64,000 nt of DNA from Ridgeia piscesae (GCA_025642075.2 JAODUO010000557.1:207001-271000); one strand, 5' to 3'; counted from the first letter of the stretch, positions 1-12,765 are shown. Notes: generated by a model from the letters alone, not told the origin. A program made the numbers and translations.

Positions 1-1401
1 TACACCATCGTTTAAAACTGTGCCATTATGACCTCACTTTCATCCACCATAGCTTCCCAGTGTATCAATACGTCTGTTGACAATTTGAATATTGCTGATT
101 GATTTTGAGATTGACAAATACTTTTGTCTCTATGGGTCTCTGAACTAAGTGGATTTAGTCCCGCTAGATGTTACGATAGAATTGTGTGATAGTACTAAAC
201 TGTAATGCACAGAAGTTTATTAACCTAGTTGTACTTTGGCCCACATCCACCATTGAACTTGTCACAAACTTGTCGAAAATCAAAAGACATTTCCGGGTCA
301 TCGTGTAACGATTCAGAGTTTTCCATCTGGTAGTTGGCTCAGATAAACCATGCTGCAAATTACAAATGGATTCACTGTAACTCTGGTTAGTCGGAAATTG
401 GCGGAGATAAAATAGAAGACACCATTGCGATAAAATTACCTGCAGATGGCTAGTGGTGTTATTTAATTACCCATCACTATTGACGTCCCCTTTTCAATGT
501 CTTGTTAGTGCAAACTGTTGCATTTCCACTAGTTCCGAAGTACAAGAGATTCGCATAATGACATCAACTGTCAGGACGACGAGGGACCAACTCAAAATTA
601 TGATTCTTGAAACTAAATAAACATGACATTGTGTTATCAAGAGGGGGAACAAATTTCATAAAACAATTCTTATTAACTAATTATCTCGCAAAATAGTGGC
701 ATTAATATTATTATGATAATGGTAATAAATTATTATTTGCATCTCCAGGATTCTCAACTGGGAGGAGAGAAATGAGATCCAGTAAATTCATCCAATAGAA
801 TCCTTTGAATCTTTGAATCCAACATACTAAAGGCATACAGTTTATTTAAAATAATTGTTTTTGTGCGGTCTATCTATACATTTTTTGCTGTGGATTATGA
901 GCGGTAGCAAGGTGCATGGATTTTGGTATTTAGAAGAAATACTTTAACACAATGAAATAATAAAAGATTAATGTGTTTTATTGAAAAGTATTTGTACGTA
1001 GTGGTGCAGTGTATTCATTGTAGCGTTGGGGACAATGTGCTAGGCTGTTGCCCCGGCCATCCACTTTGATGATTGCAGTCAATAGGAAAGGACGGAATAC
1101 TCTTTCGGTGACCTATACAGGATAATTGAGTTATATGCCAGGAAGCCAGACAAACTCCAACGAAAGAGCATCTGAGCAGGGGATAATAAAACATACATAT
1201 AGCATACCAGTGGGCCAACTGCGAATTTTGAAAAGTAAAAATGGAAATTATAGTATAAATCTACAGTGTGTTAGCCAGTAAATCTGCTTGTATGAGAAAG
1301 TTTAAAACTGCAGGAATGACAGTCAGTTCTGGTGTTTGTTGACATTATTTTACTCTTTATAAGGAACCAAATGTTTTGTGTTTTGACATTTACAAGTTTG
1401 T
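1..1401. other. Unique AT-rich sequence, no feature seen
   Basis: No ORF here looks coding, and no tandem repeat, tRNA-like element or recognisable transposon was found. The text is unique and AT-rich, as expected for intron or intergenic DNA. Confidence 0.6.
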
Positions 1402-1470
1402 CGTGTGTGTGTGTGTGTGAGTGAGTGTGTGTGTGTGTGTGCGTGGTGGGTGTGTGTGCGTGGTGGTGTG

Positions 1471-1506
<36 letters not shown>

Positions 1507-1517
1507 TGGTGCGTGCA
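1402..1517. repeat. GT / GCGT compound microsatellite
   Basis: A (GT)n run passes into (GCGT)n with a few GGT interruptions. The Val/Cys/Ala-rich ORFs on the plus strand and the Thr/His/Ala/Arg-rich ORFs on the minus strand are translations of this simple repeat and not genes. Confidence 0.95.
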
Positions 1518-1848
1518 TATTTGGGATTATGCACATGTTTGCAAGTAATTCTCAATATTTCTCCCTTTGAGAATGCAGTGTACCCAGTAATATGGATTGG
1601 TGTACATAATTGGTAACGAGGATGTGCTAGAATTGTTTTAATAACCACTTTGACTTGCCTTGACCTGTGGGTTAGTTTGTTACAGTTCACATTTATAATA
1701 GCAGTTAAAATAATTGTTATGGCAATTATAGTTATTCATTTAAATACACACAATAAAACAACTGATAACATACAGTATAAGAATACCATACCACAACACC
1801 ATTTTGTATGGTAATAAATATAGGCCCTGAAGAAATATGTTTAAAATG

Positions 1849-2141
1849 TAAGTTCTTATATATAGCAGTATCCAATCATCAGGATTGCTCAAAACATTTC
1901 ACACTTTCTTCATCGTCTCAACTTCTCTGGGAAGCATCCAGCCACATGCTGCAATTAATGCGCGAAGGCTGCTCGTACACATATCCACCACTGTCTATAG
2001 CCAGGTATTCATTTACACAGCTGAGTGAACTGAAGCAATGTAGAGTTATACAACTTGTCCAAGGTTTTAACACTGCAGCACAGGATTCAAGCCCGGGTGC
2101 TCTTAGTCGAGAGTCCGAAGCTCTACCCCTGAGCCACTGCA
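1849..2141 (-). mobile_element. tRNA-derived SINE, copy 1 (minus)
   Basis: On the minus strand the element starts with a tRNA-like head. The A-box region reads TGGCTCAGGGG and the B-box region is a slightly altered GGCTTGAATCC. A body follows that contains the shared segment for the sequence around TATGTGTACGAGCAGC, and then a tail with an L2-like end. The same head-body-tail order recurs at 9.2, 12.2, 40.1, 48.5 and 52.5 kb, which defines a family. ORFs across this copy are fortuitous. It is nearly full length and moderately diverged. Confidence 0.85.
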
Positions 2142-4744
2142 TTAATACAAACAGATATTATAACCTGAAGTTATGTATCCTGTCCATGGCGCTTTCTGGC
2201 AAACGACAATTGAATTGCTGCTCATAAATGTCAAGAATGACCAACACTGTTGTTTTGATATGTCATTGAGCTTGGTTTCCAATGATTCAGATACAAAAGA
2301 AATTACATTATTATTATCATCATACTGGTCTTCACAATAGATACAGGAATTTACATTGGCTGAAGCAGATGGTTGTTAATTAGCCTAATTACTGTGGTAA
2401 TGTTGATAGCAGTGAGCTGATAATGGCAGGAAGTGGGCCAATCTGCATGTTAGCCTGCATCTAATATCTGGCAAGGTTTCGGAACGGCCACAGAATATTG
2501 TTTCGAATTTAGATGTTAGACCTGCATTCATGTGGATAATACTATACGTGATATGACCTTTCCCATATATGGTAATCAACTATACATTTGACTTATGATG
2601 TGATGTATTTTATTGGAGAATATAATTTGGTTGCTAGGACAGAAATGAAGACAAAACGGGTACAATTTATTTTCCCACATTTAATGCACTAACGATTATT
2701 TAAATGCCAGTTTTTTAATGTTTGCAAGGGGAAACAAGTTCGGAGACACAGTGGTGTCTAGTGACTGAGTCCTTGTGTTGACAACTTCTGCAGCATTGAC
2801 CGAGAGACACACATCTGACAGCTGACAATGAGGAGTGACAGTCAATTAACATAGCTATAACCGGATCAGTCTCCTTCAGCAAATCACCATGAAGCCCCTC
2901 AACCTGCGTCTTATTGAATGCAATGTAAAGGGGGAAATACCACACTGGGATATTCAGAATTGTTTGTGGTTGGATTTAAAAAGTCTTGTTGCCCAATAAC
3001 AGTCCTGAAAAATGTTGCTTTTCTGTTAAATATATAATCCAGATTTTATGTTGTGACCTTGCCTTGACCTTGTGCAGATGGACGGCAAATGTAATTCCGT
3101 TGGTCCACTCAGTTCAGTGAACATGTCCAAGTTGTCTCAGTCGAGCGGTGTGGATATTCAACAGTGTGACAGAACTGTCAACTCAAATCTGGCGTCGCGA
3201 GATTGTCCACACGGTTTCTGCGTTGTGGGCCACATCAGGATATTGAATAGAGTGTTTAATGGAGCCTTGTGACATCTGAGACTTTGGTGACGTCATTTCT
3301 TATGCGTTTGATATAGTGATATCTCCTCACTCATGCCGTCGCCTCTTATTCTGATGGGCCGAGGCTGATCTTGTCATTAAGTTATATTGTCTAAAGTAAA
3401 GTTGGCATCCATAAGCGAGTCCTTATATTTTCCCTTTTCACCCTCATTTTCAATTGTCACTTTTGTTCCCATTCCCCACTCCCTGTTTGTCTAAATCCCA
3501 GTAACATTCCTCCCATCACGTGAGTGGCATTTTCTTTTGTTTGTGTCATGCAATAATGATGCAAACTACCGAGCAAATATTTTCTTCACTGCACTGATTT
3601 TATCAGTATAAATCTTCAAAGCATATTAATGCCACTGTAATTAATTAATTATTAACAGATTATTTAAATAATCCACCCGAATCAATGTTGCAACCTCACA
3701 ACTGCATTCACGGTGAGTTGGAGAGAAATGCTTGCACGGCAGCCATCTTGTAAAATGGCCACCATTTCCTGTTTGCCACCCACCAGGTCAAAATCAGTTA
3801 TTGCTCTAATCTCCATCAGAACCTAGGTGCAAAATGTCATGCGCTTACCATTAAAAGCACAATAACCTGGAGTATGCACATAAAATAATCACAATTTCAT
3901 TACGTTGTGAAACCACTGAACAACTTTGGTTAGTAGACCACTAAATAAATAAATCAACCTCTTAGTGGTGCATTTAGCAGTGAAAGCGCCGGAGTGGTCT
4001 ATCTTGATGTGTCGCACGCACTGTCATTACCCACAAAGAGCATATTTCTCTCATTTTAAATGGATTTTACGAATTAATGACAGGCTAATGTCTCCGCAGC
4101 TGATGCTGCTGGTAATATCTTGTGATGTCCGTGTCTCTGTGAGGGTCAACCGAGTCTGACCGCCTTGTCGACTCCGTGTCGTCTGCGTCGTATATTAAGT
4201 TAGACGTTGTGGCGACTCGGCGTGGGCACAAACATGCATGTGTGCACGCGTGCGTTGCATGTGAGCATGCCAGACACATTCAAATGACACTTTTTCTTTA
4301 CTCTTGTACTACAGCCACCCTCCCATTAAGATCAGTCCAATTTTTTTATCATTTAACTATAGGAAATTTATCCAGCTGATAGAGTTGCCTCTGTAATAAG
4401 GTGTGGTGGGCAGCGTGGTGCTGTTTTTAGGGTGAGCGTACCACCGTGGATGTTTAGATTTCTGGGTCATTGAAACTTTGTTCATGTTCTGTGACTTAAT
4501 AAATAAAATATATTATTGATAAAAATTATGCAAAATACATTACAATTGGATGCTTCATAGACTTTGAATAAAACAGAATTGTTCATAATAAAATGTTGAC
4601 AATGATTAATCTTTAACTAGGACTGCATTTGTTTTGATATGCAAATATCCTGTTATTGACAGTTGACTTTCCACAGCCACTGTGAGTGAAATGAATAATT
4701 GTGCATTGTTTGTATTTTTTGTAATTAATTGTTAACTTATACTG
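2142..4744. other. Unique sequence, no supported feature
   Basis: Unique AT-rich DNA with several short unrelated ORFs of 60-80 codons. None shows a domain, signal peptide or splice-bounded structure that I recognise. Confidence 0.5.
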
Positions 4745-4810
4745 TGATTTTCTCTCTTTCCAGGTATGTACCAAATGTTGTCTTCTCTCATTCTCATTGA
4801 TGTGGTGAGT
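4745..4810 (+). other. Strong splice acceptor, 41-nt interval and strong donor (micro-exon or recursive splice site)
   Basis: A pyrimidine tract (TTTTCTCTCTTTCCAG) ends with AG at 4762-4763. The next six bases, GTATGT, are themselves a good 5' splice site. The donor GTGAGT follows at 4805-4810. The interval 4764-4804 is 41 nt, and one of its three frames has no stop (after two leading bases it reads MYQMLSSLILIDV). This supports two readings. One is a real 41-nt exon on the plus strand. The other is a recursive (ratchet) site, where acceptor and donor abut and a short downstream RS-exon with its own donor is skipped. Both readings imply that a plus-strand gene with a long intron crosses the region. 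No flanking exons were identified. Confidence 0.4.
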
Positions 4811-6228
4811 TTTTATTTACAATTTCTACAAATCTGGCATAATTTTGCCAAGTGCCTGCATGTTGTGATAGGCAGCTTTTTTTACTTTGTTACTCGGTTA
4901 CAAGTGTAACAGTCTATGGTGTTTTGGATTATGAGGTATATTCAGCTAAGCTGAAACAGTGCCAGTACAAACACACACAGGTTTTTTGCATTCCACATGA
5001 GGTGTACCTGTGTAGAAAGAAGTAACGCTGTATGTAATATATCACAGATGAACGAGATTTCTGATTGGGCAGATTTGTTAAGGGATTTGAAAGGTGGTGA
5101 AAAGCAAAACATTAATTGTGTTGTCTAACAATGTTTGTTATTTGATTCGATGAAAAGGTGTGGACAAGAAAGGTTTGCTGTGAACTCCCAAATGTGTAGG
5201 ATTCCTCCAGATTCTCACACAATTTCCATACAAATTTATGCTTGTAATTGTTGACACATCTTAGTGTCATAGTGATGCTGAAATCCTGCCATTGTCTCGA
5301 AAAGCGTATTTATGTCTGTATAAATTGTGTATTTTGTTGACGATCAACAACACGTTGCTGACTGCCCCCTGCTTTCAGACCAGTTACATAACATAGTTCC
5401 CATCATGCTCTTGAAAGCAAGGCCATATTTTATTAAGTAGCGTGCAATGAAAACCAATTTGCTAGTTTGATTCAGTGAGGAAAGCCTTGCATCCTTCAGC
5501 TAATCAAGCGTATGCTTGCGTTGAGAAATGTGTTTAGTTTGCAGTAGTTTGAGAAAAATGAGAAACACATAATTATGCATTTGGCTGTGTGTTTGTTTGT
5601 GAGTTACATGTTATAATGTGCTACAAAATGGCAGTCAACACAAGTTGAATTATTTGTAAAATTTATATTTGTATTAAATAAAATGTTTTTTACATAGATG
5701 TTTTAAAGTTCTGATTATTATGCTCAGAATACTTGTAAAATCACAATGTTGGTATCATTCAGAATCTGTTTTACCTTACCAGCATTTGTTAAAGTTAATT
5801 TGAATCATTGTTCAAAACAAATATAGCTTACTTTTGTGTTATATGTTATAAAATAGTTTATAGTTAGTTTTCAACCATCTTTGACAATCTACATGGCAGA
5901 TACATTAAACTATTGCCTACTTTTGAAATTCGCTACATATCAATATTTAACAATTTACAACATCACGAGCATACAGGCGGCGACCTCATCAACTTGCCTG
6001 TAAATTCCTTCTCCCCAAAGACACAGGGTATGAAAAACCATTGGTTTCATCACAAGAAAATGATTGGGTATTGAATTCTGTGGAACTGTAGCGATGTTTT
6101 AATGGACAACAGAGGTGTGATCTAGTATGTCGTCAGAACAACGAGGTGAATGGCTTCACACATTGTGATTGGCTAAAAATAAGTATTTGATTTCCTTTCC
6201 GTTGTTGGCATGCAACATAATCCAGCTA
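4811..6228. other. Unique AT-rich sequence, no supported feature
   Basis: No ORF reaches 60 codons here. I see no repeats other than short A/T runs. It is compatible with intron. Confidence 0.6.
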
Positions 6229-7683
6229 CTTTTTGTGGCATTTCTACAAGCTCAGTGGGTAGGAAATTGCAATGTTTAACACCTTTGTGGCATTTCTACA
6301 TGCTCAGTGGGTAGGAAATTGCAATGTTTAACACCTTTGTGGCATTTCTACAAGCTCAGTGGGTAGGAAATTGCAATGTTTAGCACCTTTGTGGCATGTC
6401 TACAAGCTCAGTGGGTAGGAAATTGCAATGTTTAGCACCTTTGTGGCATGTCTACATGCTCAGTGGGTAGGAAATTGCAATGTTTAGCACCTTTGTGGCA
6501 TGTCTACATGCTCAGTGGGTAGGAAATTGCAATGTTTAACACCTTTGTGGCATGTCTACATGCTCAGTGGGTAGGAAATTGCAATGTTTAGCACCTTTGT
6601 GGCATGTCTACAAGCTCAGTGGGTAGGAAATTGCAATGTTTAGCACCTTTGTGGCATGTCTACATGCTCAGTGGGTAGGAAATTGCAATGTTTAGCACCT
6701 TTGTGGCATGTCTACATGCTCAGTGGGTAGGAAATTGCAATGTTTAGCACCTTTGTGGCATGTCTACATGCTCAGTGGGTAGGAAATTGCAATGTTTAAC
6801 ACCTTTGTGGCATGTCTACATGCTCAGTGGGTAGGAAATTGCAATGTTTAGCACCTTTGTGGCATGTTTTACATGCTCAGTGGGTAGGAAATTGCAATGT
6901 TTAGCACCTTTGTGGCATGTCTACATGCTCAGTGGGTAGGAAATTGCAATGTTTAGCACCTTTGTGGCATGTCTACATGCTCAGTGGGTAGGAAATTGCA
7001 ATGTTTAGCACCTTTGTGGCATGTCTACATGCTCAGTGGGTAGGAAATTGCAATGTTTAGCACCTTTGTGGCATGTCTACATGCTCAGTGGGTAGGAAAT
7101 TGCAATGTTTAGCACCTTTGTGGCATGTCTACATGCTCAGTGGGTAGGAAATTGCAATGTTTAGCACCTTTGTGGCATGTCTACATGCTCAGTGGGTAGG
7201 AAATTGCAATGTTTAGCACCTTTGTGGCATGTCTACATGCTCAGTGGGTAGGAAATTGCAATGTTTAGCACCTTTGTGGCATGTCTACAAGCTCAGTGGG
7301 TAGGAAATTGCAATGTTTAACACCTTTGTGGCATGTCTACATGCTCAGTGGGTAGGAAATTGCAATGTTTAGCACCTTTGTGGCATGTCTACATGCTCAG
7401 TGGGTAGGAAATTGCAATGTTTAACACCTTTGTGGCATGTCTACATGCTCAGTGGGTAGGAAATTGCAATGTTTAGCACCTTTGTGGCATGTCTACATGC
7501 TCAGTGGGTAGGAAATTGCAATGTTTAGCACCTTTGTGGCATGTCTACATGCTCAGTGGGTAGGAAATTGCAATGTTTAGCACCTTTGTGGCATGTCTAC
7601 ATGCTCAGTGGGTAGGAAATTGCAATGTTTAACACCTTTGTGGCATGTCTACATGCTCAGTGGGTAGGAAATTGCAATGTTTG
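6229..7683. repeat. 52-bp minisatellite, 28 units
   Basis: The segment GTGGGTAGG recurs every 52 bp from 6255 to 7660. One unit, near 6866, carries a 1-bp insertion (TGTTTTAC for TGTCTAC). There are 28 units. Three sites vary: CATTTC in the first three units against CATGTC in the rest, CTACAAG against CTACATG, and TTTAAC against TTTAGC. Variant order is non-random, with long runs of identical units in the middle, which indicates recent local amplification. The period is not a multiple of three and no ORF crosses the array, so it is not coding. Confidence 0.97.
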
Positions 7684-9196
7684 AGGGACCTGCTAGATGG
7701 CTTGAATTTTCAACATTGACAGAGCTAATAATAATTCAATGTTTCATTCAATTCATGAAAAGTCATCTCTGCAAATGCAGGTAAAACTGGTGAAAATTAC
7801 TACAAACAAAGGATAACATTAAAACAAACTACATGGAACATAACGTTACACTGATATTTATCAACACTGATATATACAGCGTGAAGATCAAATCTGAGAT
7901 GAAAAGGCACAGAACAGAAAGGAAATTGATTAAAAAAAAATTCTTGGCCTAATCTGAGATAATGTTTATTAAAAATTCAATCTCGGAAAGTAGGCTACAG
8001 GACCATGAGCCTTTCTAACCCCCGGGAGCTGATGTTGTCAGTGGTAGAAATCAATATTTAATTACGGGTGCTATGTAGATAGGGATTAGGCCGGCTGTGT
8101 CAGCTTCCTGTCGCACGATTGATGTCATATTGCAGGCTGTGCATATGGAAATATTCTTACCAGATAACTTAAATGAAATGATGTTGTTTGTGTTTTTGTG
8201 CGATGTCTGTAGTAGCTTTGATACAGAGTGTATAAGTGGATGGTATATTGCTGTAGGTCAGTGTCAATGTAATGGCTTTATTTATATTTAACGCACATTA
8301 ACAGTGTGTTGTCATTTAGTCATGCTTGGGTGAACGTAGTTAGAAGCATAAGGCACGTGTTCATCCATGCGTGCACACAGGCATGCGTGCCATACACATA
8401 TAAACACACATTTATGTACCCATCGCACACAGACACACACATACATGCACGTGCGTGCACGCACACACACCCTTGAACGCACGCAGGCATGCACATATGA
8501 ACTAACACTCTGACTATGGACATTACCAAAAACATCCACACGTGACATATCTGGATATGAAAGTACCAATTTTGCATTTGGCTAAACTAAACTGAATAAG
8601 CGTTATTACTGCTTCCATAAATGTTTCGTGAGACACATTTTTAAATGCGGTTTCATTTCTCTTGCCCCTCAAGGCCATCGGTTTCCACTCAGTGTCCGAG
8701 AAAATGGACACATTTGACCAGCACTGTAGAAATCGACATGATTGCATACAAAACGTTTTTGCCACCACTAGTGAGATAGCACAATGTCATTTGTGGATAA
8801 TCAATAGTTCATATCTTCCAGATTTCAGCCCCCAGGGAGGCTTTTAGGCCAACAATATCAATAATTTCAAGTATTGTCTCTGGTGGGGGGCTCGGGGAGG
8901 GCAGTATCTGGTCACTGGAGGCAAACACTCAAAACTAGACGTTGTAAAGAGGCATTCGTTGAGTTGTTATTGAATGTGATGTGTTTGCTCTATTACAGGG
9001 ATTTTCTAAAGGATTGTTTATACATGAAGCTTCAAATGAAAGCAAAGGTGGTATCACTGCATTTAGTTATTCGGTGTTGCCTTCCCATGTTTGATATAAA
9101 CTACCAGGCTTTGGCTCCATATCTATCTGGTGTCACTCTGGTCATCCAATGCCCAGCACAAATGGTTACACATGAGAGAGGTCACTAAGACATAGA
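7684..9196. other. Mostly unique sequence with a cryptically simple CA-rich patch
   Basis: Apart from 8370-8475, a CA/GCAC/CATGCA mixture that generates Val/Cys-rich minus-strand ORFs, this stretch is unique. ORFs at 8662-8847 and 8874-9188 (plus) have no recognisable domain. The second ends just before a SINE. Confidence 0.5.
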
Positions 9197-9497
9197 GCGC
9201 AGTGGCTCAGGGGTAGAGCTTCGGACTCTCGACTACGAGAACCCGGGTTCAAACCCTGTGATACAGTGTTAAAACCTTGGGCAGGTTTTTTCACTCTACA
9301 TTGCTCCAGTTCACTCAGCTGTATAAAAGAGTTCCTGGCTATGGACAGTGGTGGATGTGTGTACGTCTGTATGAGCAGCCTTCACGCATTAATTGTAGCA
9401 TATGGCTGGGTGCTTCCCAGAGAAGCCTCGATGGTGTCAAGTGCTCTGAATGGTCCTGAGGACTGGACATGCGCTACGTAAAATTTGCCTTTTTACA
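9197..9497 (+). mobile_element. tRNA-derived SINE, copy 2 (plus), nearly full length
   Basis: This is the best head in the window. The A box TGGCTCAGGGG lies at 9203-9213 and the B box GGTTCAAACCC at 9246-9256, which matches an internal RNA polymerase III promoter with normal spacing. The body carries CACTCTACATTGCTCCAGTT and GTGGATGTGTGTACG. The tail ends near 9490 with TGGTCCTGAGGACTGG and resembles the 3' ends of L2-type LINEs, which would supply the reverse transcriptase. A tRNA gene is excluded because the acceptor stem is not paired and the transcript unit continues about 230 bp past the B box. Confidence 0.9.
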
Positions 9498-11520
9498 AGA
9501 CAGATACCAAGTAGTCACCATAAACAGGTGATCACCCAAAACAGATGATCACTCAGGGTGGATTGTTGTCCAAACAGGTGATCACGCTTAACAAGTTTAG
9601 GTTGTTTCAACTGGTTGCAATCATTCACTGATTGTCCTCTGCACATGAATGAAAATTATAGCTTTCATCTATTAACACAGGCAGTTTAATTAACAATAAA
9701 TAATTAGTGGTTGGATGATTCAGTGTGAGACATTTCAATTGCTGATTATTACACTGCTGATTACCAGTCTACAGTGACATCTCATTGGCTTATTGTAATG
9801 TTACACATTTTATCCTGGCTGCATCCTGCAAAGAGAGTGAAATACAACACCAGCCGTGCCACCAGGGGGCCGACTCACTCAGATAAAGAGCTCTCAAGGA
9901 AAATTCATCCTTAAACAAAATCTACTGTTAAATTGAATGAGTTTAAAAAAAGATGCAAATATCCATTCCCATATATATACTGTGGACACTATTTCTATGA
10001 CACACCGGTGTCAATGTCCTGGTGGCTCTCTGTGGAGTTGACTGTGAGTTGTCATTACTAATGATCAAAATTTATTTTTAAAGTGCAAATTTGGGTTTAA
10101 GAGCTCTTAACAACATTAGTGACGTGGACCACTGGATCCTTTCTCGCTTGAAACACTATTAAGAGATTATCTCATGGTGTTTTTATCTTATGAGTTTATT
10201 AAACCCGGATTACAGCCCCTAAATTGCATCCCTTGTTGCCAAAGGCAACTCGTGACTGTTATCCGGCACAAATGGTCGAATAATGTGAACGCACATTATT
10301 CCCGTAATAAACAACAAATAAAATGTTAAATGTTATTAATTGTCACAATATTTATCACGACATATTATTTGATTAGACATCATTACTGCTGGTTAGTCAT
10401 GCATTTCATTCAGCCCCAGAAATTGCGTGGTATTCTCTGAAGTTTTCGAGCAGTGGCCTCATTATGGCGCCATGCAGGAAGTGTATATTTTTATGGATAT
10501 CTTCTTGGCTTGGCTGTTATATGTCCAGACATTTCCACCTTGAAAAAATGCGTGGAAATAACATTAAAAAATCCACACAAAACAAAACCACGGAATTGTA
10601 GACATTACTTGCATGCATGCATGTGTCACGTGGATGTGCATGCGTGTGTTTGTACAAGATGTGTTGTTGTAGAATGAGACGATTCAGAATGTTATCGTCC
10701 GGATCACTGTGTGATCACTCGCGTCTTTTTACATAGTCTTTCTAAATCCACCCAATCTCGGATTAATGTGTGATCACTCGCGTATTTTACGCAGTCTTTC
10801 GAAATCCACCCAGACTCAGACTTCCTACAAACACCGATCTGCTTTGATAATTAACGCATTCTCCAAACGTGTCTGGATGCAGAATTAATAAAACCCCACG
10901 AAGCAATAACCCCATACCATATCCTGTTTTTGTCATGCTTCCGTACGTGCACGTGTGTGCACATTCACACAGGAAGTGATGTCGTGAACTGAGCACACAC
11001 TGCGTTATTGTTATGACGGGATTATCTCTTAATCTCCCCGCATCCTTTGATGCAATCTCGCCAGATGGATAGTGGCACTTTCAGCCAGCGTTGCCACTAA
11101 TCCACAAATGCTATTTGCCACCGCATCGATTGCTCGCAACGATACGCCACCGTGTGGGCAGAATTATCATCCCAAATGGCCTCAGTTTCATGACACGCAT
11201 TCCAGAGTAACTCGTCCCAAGTTGACGTTGTCATGTCTTTTGTCATATTCACCTAATATGACAAATTCCCACAGGAAGTACCACAATAGTGACAGTGAAT
11301 GACCACTGGCTCATGTCATGGTGGTGATGGAAATGGCCTGATTAGGATAATCGATGTCATTATCATTGTACAGACTGGATGTCACAGTAGATGTCCAGGG
11401 TCATTGCAGGGAATTATGGGATTGAGTGACTGTCCCCAAATGATGCTGGTGTCAGAGTAAGATGTTGTACGTAGTATCGTAAAGCACTGGTTATCATGAT
11501 TTTTTAATGACAATGCTTAC
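9498..11520. other. Unique sequence with two small palindrome-containing duplications
   Basis: Around 9520-9592 the palindromic core TGATCA occurs three times, once within GGTGATCACC. At 10709-10826 a 59-bp unit holding GTGATCACTCGCG is present in two diverged copies (cores at 10711 and 10770). The rest is unique. Short ORFs here were not recognised. Confidence 0.55.
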
Positions 11521-12003
11521 TTATCTGAAATGTAACCTTCATACTTTTAGTTAATTAGCTGAAATGTAAACTTCAGTGTTTTAGTTAGTCAGCTGAAATG
11601 TAACCTTCACCAGTTGTAGTTAATTAGCTGAAATGTAAACTTCAGAGTTTTGGTTACGGTAATCAGCTGAAATGCAACCTTCACCAGTTTTGGTTAATCA
11701 GCTGAAATGCAGCCTTCAACAGTTTTAGTTAATCAGCTGAAATGCAACCTTCACCAGTTTTGGTTAATCAGCTGAAATGCAGCCTTCAACAGTTTTAGTT
11801 AATCAGCTGAAATGCAACCTTCACCAGTTTTGGTTAATCAGCTGAAATGCAACCTTCAACAGTTTTAGTTAATCAGCTGAAATGCAACCTTCAACAGTTT
11901 TAGTTAATCAGCTGAAATGCAACCTTCACCAGTTTTAGTTAATCAGCTGAAATGCAACCTTCACCAGCTGAAATGTAGCTTTCACCAGTTTTAGTTAATC
12001 AGC
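11521..12003. repeat. 35-bp minisatellite, about 14 units
   Basis: The unit contains TTAATCAGCTGAAATG and recurs every 35 bp (for example CAGCTG at 11664, 11699 and 11734). The first four units are diverged and vary in length, while the later ones are nearly identical. The final unit is truncated and rearranged near 11965. Each unit carries the palindromic E-box core CAGCTG. Not coding. Confidence 0.93.
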
Positions 12004-12058
12004 GCTCCTTATGTTTACCCATCCAACCAATAGACGGATCTCTGCATAAACTACAAGA

Positions 12059-12221
12059 GAAAACATGTGTGGGGACGTCTTTCCACTCTACATGGCTCCA
12101 GTTTACTCAGCTGTAGGAATGAGTACCTTGCTGTAGATAGTGGTGGATATTTGCACAAGCAGCCTTCGCGCATTAATTGCAGCATGGCTGGATGCTTCCC
12201 AGAGATGTTGCGATGCTGTTT
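12059..12221 (+). mobile_element. SINE fragment (plus), lacking the tRNA head
   Basis: This is the body of the same SINE family from the CACTCTACATGGCTCCAG segment to the GGATGCTTCCCAGAGA segment. The tRNA-like head is missing and it breaks off before the tail. It abuts a minus-strand copy starting at 12223, so the two form an inverted pair with nearly no spacer. Confidence 0.8.
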
Positions 12222-12222
12222 A

Positions 12223-12562
12223 AAAGTAAAAAAGTAAAGACAAGTTCTTATATAGCACAGTATCCAGTTCTCGAGATCAGGACTGCTCAAAGTACTTTAC
12301 ACTTTACTTCCCTGACAGACCTGTTCAGTGAAACACCATCTCAACTTCTCTGGGACGCATCCAGACATATGCTACAATTAATGTGCGAAGGCTGCTCGTA
12401 CACATATCCACCACTGTCTATAGCCATGTACTCATTTATGCACCTGAGTGAACTGGAGCAATGTTGAGTGAAAAAACTTGCCGAAGGTTTTAACACTGCA
12501 GCACAGGATTTGAACCTGTGTCCTCCGAGTCGAGAGTCTGAAGCTGAGCCACTGCGCTCTAC
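12223..12562 (-). mobile_element. tRNA-derived SINE, copy 3 (minus), nearly full length
   Basis: On the minus strand it has a tRNA-like head with a decayed A box near 12540, a body and an L2-like tail ending around 12250. The plus-strand side opens with an A-rich junction. With the fragment at 12059-12221 it forms an inverted repeat that could fold into a hairpin with arms of about 130 bp. Confidence 0.85.
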
Positions 12563-12765
12563 TGTTTCACCGTACAGTATTGAATGGAATTAATCGTCAC
12601 AACCACAGACGATTCACACTTACATTTTGTGAGTTCACACTCTAAGTAGATGCGCATTAACTGTGACGAGTGGCTGTGTTAATGCGCATGTAAGTGTAGA
12701 GTACTTGAGCCACTGCCAAAGTGACACTAATCACGCGGGGGACGCTTGAATAGACAACTCGTTAC

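Noticed and set aside
6229..7683. CRISPR array
   Set aside because: Units are contiguous tandem copies with no unique spacers, no cas genes, and the DNA is animal. The same applies to the other arrays.
9197..9260. A functional tRNA gene
   Set aside because: The Pol III boxes are good, but acceptor and T stems do not pair as a tRNA, and the same head recurs with a common 230-bp body, so it is a SINE.
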